The notes under the pieces are model-generated. The model made no database searches. It saw nothing but the letters and a program-made list of their open reading frames with translations, and was not told where the DNA came from. This document shows, piece by piece, positions 59,155 through 64,000 of a stretch of 64,000 bases of DNA. The stretch comes from Adiantum capillus-veneris (lineage: Eukaryota; Streptophyta; Polypodiopsida; Polypodiales; Pteridaceae). Location of the stretch: the NCBI GenBank assembly GCA_014529385.2, contig CM043944.1:86641884-86705883 (forward strand). Direction: 5' to 3'. How positions within the stretch are numbered: position 1 is the stretch's first letter; each line of letters begins with the position of its first letter. A program made the position numbers and the translations under genes.

Positions 59155-61368
59155 ATGGACTTTGAATCTGGGGAGAAAGTACATATGATACTTGACAATG
59201 AAATTGTTGGTATTGGCTGTGTGTGTAGAACAGATCCAGATTCCACTTATGGTGGTACAAAGATAGGGCAAGGAAATGTCTCCATACTAGTGGAGGAATG
59301 CTTGAAGGATGTGGTCCTACCTTTTCCTACAATGGATACTTCATCTCTCCAAGGCTCATTATGGAGTGTTGTTCGATGGTCAAAGCTTCTTTTGCAATCT
59401 TTTGTATTAAATGGGAACTTAATTGATCCACAGGAAAGCTACAATGGTGATGAAGAACATGATCATTCTGATCCTCTAGTTACAGATGCAATACCTATGA
59501 CAAGCCCAGAATTTGAAGCAATGATTCGAGAGTCTTGGAGAAATCAGAGGGTCCTTTTAAAAGATGACACAATGATGCAAACCATGAATGAAGGGACCAT
59601 CTTATATGTATTTCCACACGATTATGTCAACTTTCAGGAACTTGGTCCTGATTGTGTGGGTGTGGGTATTGAAAGAGAAAATGCAAGCATTGATGATGTG
59701 GTTGAAGTGGGTAGCATCACTTTGCTAAAGTGGCCCATCAAGCAGACAACAATGTTGAATGGGAGCCCATTACAACGATTTGTTCATGTTGATGGCATGC
59801 ATGCTACATATGAGGATGTATCCAACGATGACAATGTTGGAAAAAAACTTGATGGGAGTAATGTTGTCCAGTTGTCAAGGAAGAGACGATACACTTTCAT
59901 GAACAGGACTCAAAAATCAAAAGCAGCACCAGCTTCGACTTTTTACCTTTCAAACAAATCAATTCAAAGGGTATCATGCATTGATTGTTGTGCACAAAAA
60001 TGTTGCCAGTTTGCAGATCGTGATATGGTGACAAGGTTACGACAACAGTTTTGGGGAGAGTCTCAAAAATCACGCACTAATTATGTTTATGATGTTCTTT
60101 CTATATGTTATCAGAAAGATGAGAAGTCATGATACCAATTCAGGCTAAATGGCTCTATTGTTTGTTGTAGAGCATGGTATGAGCTACATGGAATACCAAA
60201 GACATCATTTTATCGATACAAGGAGAACTTTGAAAATGGTGTGCGGCAATATGTACATCGGAACACATGTACATTGAGAAGGGGACTTCAACATACTAGT
60301 TTAGCAAGAGCACTACTAAATGAGTTTGTGGAAAACAACTCTGAGAAGATGCCACATAGAAGTAGAACACTGCTAGATGGCTCAAGAGAGACTCAATTGG
60401 TGATTCCATCAACATACAAACAAGTGGATATTTTATGTGAAATCAACACGACACTTGACCAAATGGGCTATGAGAAGAAGCTATCCCAATCTTCTTTTGG
60501 TAGAATTTGGAACAAAGAGTACCCACATGTCACTTTAACAAAGACGAGTGAGTTCTCTAAGTGCAATATTTGTAGCTCAATCAAGGCAAGGTTAGAAGCT
60601 AAACCTTCTCTTGAAGAGAGAGCTCTTCTCTTGAGGGAGAGAGAAGTTCACATGGCACAACAAAAGAGTTGCAGAAGCCTATATTATGCATGGCGCACGT
60701 ATTCAGAAACTCAACCACAAAAATATGTATGCATAATCCATGATAAGATGGATTAAAAGAAGACTGCCATTCCTAGATTACGCATTGTTCCCAAGGGTGT
60801 GGATTCAGGATATAATCTGCAGGTGGCATTGATTGGCATGATCACTCATGGACATGGAGAAGGTCATTACGGACACTTTGTCTTGAATGGTTTGTGGCCA
60901 GCTGATCCAAATCTTACAATTGGCTCAATTGCTAATTGTTTACATAACCTAGAGAGGATAGATAAGCATCCTCTTGGTGATCTAGTAACAAATGGACTTC
61001 CAAGGAGCAATATTTCACTACTACATGCTTTGAACTCAAGGGATGCTTTGGACTACCATAACTTGAGTGATGGAAAAGAGCCCATTGTGCAGTCGTCAGA
61101 AATTGCAGAAGAGGAATTGGGGTCAACATTTTGCAGATTGCCAGAGAACTTGTTGCTACAATTGGATAATTGTGCAGGGGAAAACAAAAATCGATACTTA
61201 TTTGCCTATTTGTCAATGCTTGTTGCAAGGGGTGTTTTCAAAACCATCCAGCTGGGATTTTTAATGGTTGGGCATACACATGAGGACATCGCCATGTTTA
61301 GTAGGTTTTCAAAGAAGCTGAGAGTTACACAAACCTATACTTTGCCACATTTGATGGATACATTATGA
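59155..61368 (+). pseudogene. DUF7869-type RNase-H-like (transposase-like) protein, in-frame stops
   Basis: One frame runs 738 codons from 59,155 and is interrupted only by TGA at 60,130 and TAA at 60,754; the final stop is TGA at 61,366. An acceptor-like CACTTACAG lies 1-2 bases before the ATG, so an upstream exon is likely. The C-terminal third matches the DUF7869 family: IIHDKMD (first acid, just before the TAA), then GHGEGHYGHFVLNG, LLQLDNCAGENKNRYLFAYL (second acid) and LGFLMVGHTHEDIAMFSRFS, where the family usually has one extra residue after HEDI. Mid-region Cys (CSKCNICSS-like, SCIDCCAQKCCQF) suggest zinc binding. After 61,368 the same frame still reads NSSSSSPAPFFLT, so the family's C-terminus was once present and is cut off near 61.41 kb, where retrotransposon sequence starts. 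The reaction is unknown; a DDE-like role is inferred from the motif layout. Confidence 0.75.
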
Positions 61369-61450
61369 AATAGCTCATCTTCATCTCCAGCTCCATTTTT
61401 TCTCACTGGTAAAGGGGACCTTTACCATAATTAATATGCAGTCAGGGAAC

Positions 61451-61905
61451 TGTCAGGATGATTTCAGATTCCAATCAGGAAGTCATTAGGTCAGAGTCAA
61501 CTCAGGAGATAATCAGAAACCTATTAGGAAGTAAGTAGGAAAAGACATTATGTGAAAGGATGTAACTTTTCGTAGGGGCTTTTGTATCTTTTGTGATCTT
61601 CGATGATGTAAGGAAGTAAGGGGATGACGCTGATGTGTGTGATGATGATGGGAAATGGAAGGCGGCAGTTATATCTATCTGTCTATTGTCTGTTCTGATT
61701 CTGATCTATGTCTGATGAATAACTGATGAAATCCTGAGTATAAATATGAGATATATGTATTCCCTTTGATCTTGTCGATGAAGTATCTGAAGGTTTGAAG
61801 TGCATACATACTGTGTAGTCCTGTATTGGTGGTTGGTTAAGTGTTAGGCAATTATCAGAGAATATGCAGAATCTGTCTAAGCCTTTCCTGATCAACCCCA
61901 TTACA
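61451..61905 (+). mobile_element. Putative 5' LTR of a Ty3/gypsy-like retrotransposon
   Basis: Begins TGTCAGGATG and ends CCCCATTACA (TG..CA), with a TATA box (TATAAATA) at 61,739 and a transcript-like leader. It lies between the truncated DUF7869 gene and a gag gene. The following CTTTGGCGATCCTGC could be the primer-binding site; I could not match it confidently to a tRNA. The 3' LTR is outside the window, so the ends are unproven. Confidence 0.5.
61739..61746 (+). promoter_or_regulatory. TATA box in the putative LTR
   Basis: TATAAATA, about 165 bases before the proposed LTR end, the usual place for a U3/R promoter. Confidence 0.45.
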
Positions 61906-61965
61906 CTTTGGCGATCCTGCAAAATGTTTCGGATCTATTCCTTACCTGTGGCGTAGAGGACTGAA

Positions 61966-62322
61966 GTGTTTCTGATGACAGAGGAGGATGTTACAGACCT
62001 GCTATATGAATTTCGACATTGGGAGTCAGAAGAGGAAGAAGGAAATGATTTGCTAATCAGATTTCGCAATTGGGTAACAGAGGAAGAAGAAAAGCAGAAG
62101 TACGACAGAATTTTTTTGCGGGAGTACTTTCCACAATTGCCTAGGGATGTGCAGAAGTGTATTAGAATCAAAGTGGTGATCCTCTTCCGGTGCATTCATC
62201 CGGTTGGCATATATGATCTCCCTGTAAGTTGGTCGTTTGTGAACATCCGGCAACTCAGGAGATACTTGGAACTTCGGAGGAAGTACGCTCTCAGGCGACA
62301 AGCAACTGGCAAGCCGACTTAA
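61966..62322 (+). CDS. Retrotransposon leader ORF, in frame with gag
   Basis: 118 codons, starting MFLMTEEDVTDLL. The first half is strongly acidic (EEEEGNDLL, TEEEEKQKYD) and the end basic (LRRYLELRRKYALRRQ). It stops at TAA 62,320-62,322; two codons later, in the same frame, the gag ATG begins. So it may be the N-terminal part of a longer Gag split by one stop codon, or a separate leader peptide. I do not recognise a domain. Confidence 0.4.
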   Translation: MFLMTEEDVTDLLYEFRHWESEEEEGNDLLIRFRNWVTEEEEKQKYDRIFLREYFPQLPRDVQKCIRIKVVILFRCIHPVGIYDLPVSWSFVNIRQLRRYLELRRKYALRRQATGKPT

Positions 62323-62325
62323 TGT

Positions 62326-64000
62326 ATGAGTCAAGAGGAGGATGGTCGCCAGTCTGCACAACATCCTTATTGGACACGTTTTCGTAGCAAGCAAGGAGTA
62401 GGTCCATCCATAGCAATAGAACAAGAGGAGGAAGGCAGTCAACCGTCAACTCCTGAAAGGCAAAGTAGTACTTCTTCTGGCAATACCGAAGATTTTGAGC
62501 AACAGAATGAGGAGATTTCTAATCTGAACCTGCAAAGGTTTGTGGGAGCATTAGCAGTCAATCAGGTTTTTAGACCAAGAAGGCTGCAGTTTCAAACACA
62601 CACACCACCATTACCATTTGACCCTTTGAGACAAATAAATCAAGAACAAGTACCGGTACCAGTACCAGTGAATCAACCCCAACCACAACCTGTAGTGATG
62701 GCTCAACCAGTACCCAACCCGAAAGTGGGGGCGGCTAAGTTCAGCGGGAAATCCAAGGAGGATGCTGACAGTCATGTGGGGCAGTTTGAGACCAGGTGGA
62801 TGGCAAGTGGATACAATGTGATCCATAGTGATGCTACCAAGAAGGAGCATTTTGCTACCACATTGCATGGGAAGGCAATGGCTTGGTTTATGCAGTATGG
62901 TATTGCAGCTTTTCCAACATATGAAGCATCAAGAAACAGATTTTTGGCAAGATTCAGGGAGGAAAAGACCCCTGAGGATATCTTGATCAAAATGAGAAAG
63001 ATGAAGCAAAGAAAATTGCTAGTGGAAGACTATGCTCAGAAATTTAGAAACCTCAACAACAGATTGTTGGCAGCACAGAGGCCATCATTTGAACAGTTGG
63101 GCGATTGTTTTTGTAGAGGATTGAATCTGGAGCTGCGCAGTTCAGTAGTAGGAAGAGGAGTGATCAACAATGAAGCAGATTTCAATGAGTTGGTGGAAGC
63201 AGCCACAAGGGTAGAAAGAAGGTATGGAAGCCTTGAGAAGAGAAAGAAATCTTCCAAAAGGGAAGAATCAGATTCAGAGGATGAAGAAGATGATGAAGAA
63301 ACAGATGACTCCTCAGATGAGGAAGACTCAGAGTCTGAAAAGGATTCTGATGAAGAAGATGATGATTGGTCAGAGAAAAAGAAAAAGAAGAAGAAAAGTA
63401 AGAAGAAAAAGAAGAAATCCTCCAGGCAGGAGAAGGACAAAGAGAAAAAGGGTAAAAGCAGGGAGCAGACAGTTCCTGGAAAAGAAGACATCAGTCAGAT
63501 GATTGTCAGTCAATTGAAGAATTTGGGTCTTACAAAACTGGGTATGCCAGAGAGGCCTTATTGTCAAACATGTCAAGTTTTTGGCCATAGTGATGAAAGA
63601 TGTTGGTACAATCCAAATTATCGGGGACGCATTCCAGAAAGGGTGCAGCAAAGAATGAATCCACCTGCAGCGAATGTCATGATTGCAGGAGGGCCTCAGG
63701 GAAGGCCACAGAATTTTAGAAACTGGAGAAATTCAGGTCCTATTCAGAGACTTCAAGCCCAAGAAGGGTGGGGTAATCAAAGGAATCAGGACAGAATGGG
63801 AGGAAATTTACCGTGTACCTATTGTGGAACACAAGGGCACAGACAGGGACCTGAATGCACCCTGTGGTGCAAACACAGGAGTGAGAGGGGGATCCCTATA
63901 GTACAATATAATAATAAAGGCGGCCAGCCTCAACAAAGGCCTCCTGCACAGTTAAATGTGGTCATGTTGGAAGAAGAAGAACAGGAATCTGAAGAGTTCC
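62326..64000 (+). CDS. Ty3/gypsy-like Gag (partial, runs off window)
   Basis: Open for 558 codons to the window end. Gag packages the retrotransposon RNA. After a Gln/Pro-rich N-terminus (PVPVPVNQPQPQPVV), the retrotransposon gag capsid domain is seen at residues about 145-300: VGAAKFSGKSKEDADSHVGQ, TTLHGKAMAWFM, SRNRFLARFREEKTPEDILI and DYAQKFRNLNNRLL. A long acidic then Lys-rich segment (about 310-375, SEDEEDDEE to KKKKSKKKKKK) follows. Then come two zinc knuckles, CQTCQVFGHSDERC (CX2CX3GHX4C) and CTYCGTQGHRQGPEC (CX2CX3GHX5C). The frame has no stop or shift, so this copy may be young. Protease, RT and integrase would lie beyond 64,000. Confidence 0.85.
   Translation, partial: MSQEEDGRQSAQHPYWTRFRSKQGVGPSIAIEQEEEGSQPSTPERQSSTSSGNTEDFEQQNEEISNLNLQRFVGALAVNQVFRPRRLQFQTHTPPLPFDPLRQINQEQVPVPVPVNQPQPQPVVMAQPVPNPKVGAAKFSGKSKEDADSHVGQFETRWMASGYNVIHSDATKKEHFATTLHGKAMAWFMQYGIAAFPTYEASRNRFLARFREEKTPEDILIKMRKMKQRKLLVEDYAQKFRNLNNRLLAAQRPSFEQLGDCFCRGLNLELRSSVVGRGVINNEADFNELVEAATRVERRYGSLEKRKKSSKREESDSEDEEDDEETDDSSDEEDSESEKDSDEEDDDWSEKKKKKKKSKKKKKKSSRQEKDKEKKGKSREQTVPGKEDISQMIVSQLKNLGLTKLGMPERPYCQTCQVFGHSDERCWYNPNYRGRIPERVQQRMNPPAANVMIAGGPQGRPQNFRNWRNSGPIQRLQAQEGWGNQRNQDRMGGNLPCTYCGTQGHRQGPECTLWCKHRSERGIPIVQYNNKGGQPQQRPPAQLNVVMLEEEEQESEEF

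Overview
The window reads as nuclear DNA of a land plant with a large, repeat-rich genome. The evidence is spliced genes with GT-AG introns, a CACTA (En/Spm) transposon, a Ty3/gypsy-like gag, LINE and SWIM/MULE remnants, and a plant-type metallothionein with Cys-rich ends. Very long (CT)n/(TG)n tracts and the family types (DUF7869-like, FCP1/NIF-like, SWIM transposases) remind me of seed-free plants, perhaps ferns. That placement is an impression, not a demonstration. Nothing points to a bacterial, organellar or viral replicon.

Layout. 0-11 kb: mostly non-coding, with a TATA-bearing LTR-like stretch near 1.2 kb, a 155-bp (CT)n tract, two SWIM/MULE transposase relics (4.3 and 9.8 kb) and two LINE relics on opposite strands (RT/zf-RVT tail at 5.6-7.0 kb, ORF1-like at 7.6-8.3 kb). 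11.1-17.1 kb: one CACTA element with a matching TCT target duplication. It carries an in-frame internally deleted TNPD transposase, a TNPA-like gene with one frame break, a SINE-like insertion, and a captured fragment of a heavy-metal-associated isoprenylated protein (HIPP) that keeps its CaaX end. An inverted 5' end of a sister element lies at 17.6-18.1 kb. 18.66-19.19 kb: a three-exon metallothionein gene whose introns are nearly filled by CT microsatellite. This is the best candidate for a functioning host gene here. 19-30 kb: degenerate DNA with local duplications and two more SWIM relics.

30.6-59.1 kb is the most unusual part. Tandem arrays are built around one 16-bp motif (GGTCCACCACTTGTCC or its complement). 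It runs mainly in one direction from 30.9 to 38.7 kb and in the other from 41 to 59 kb. A higher-order monomer of about 430-445 bp occurs on both sides in opposite orientation, and an exact 316-bp monomer lies near the right end. Embedded in the arrays on the minus strand are a large two-exon gene with a ParB/DGQHR-like motif, a SET-domain exon joinable to it in phase, an FCP1/NIF-like phosphatase with an altered catalytic motif, and a broken second FCP1-like copy. On the plus strand at the right edge is a DUF7869-type RNase-H-like (transposase-like) gene with in-frame stops. I infer that this may be a giant, undescribed mobile element, or at least a repeat-gene complex that moves or expands together; its ends were not found.

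61.4-64.0 kb: the 5' part of an LTR retrotransposon lies just past the last recognisable DUF7869 codons. It has a putative LTR, a leader ORF and a gag with two zinc knuckles, and runs off the window.
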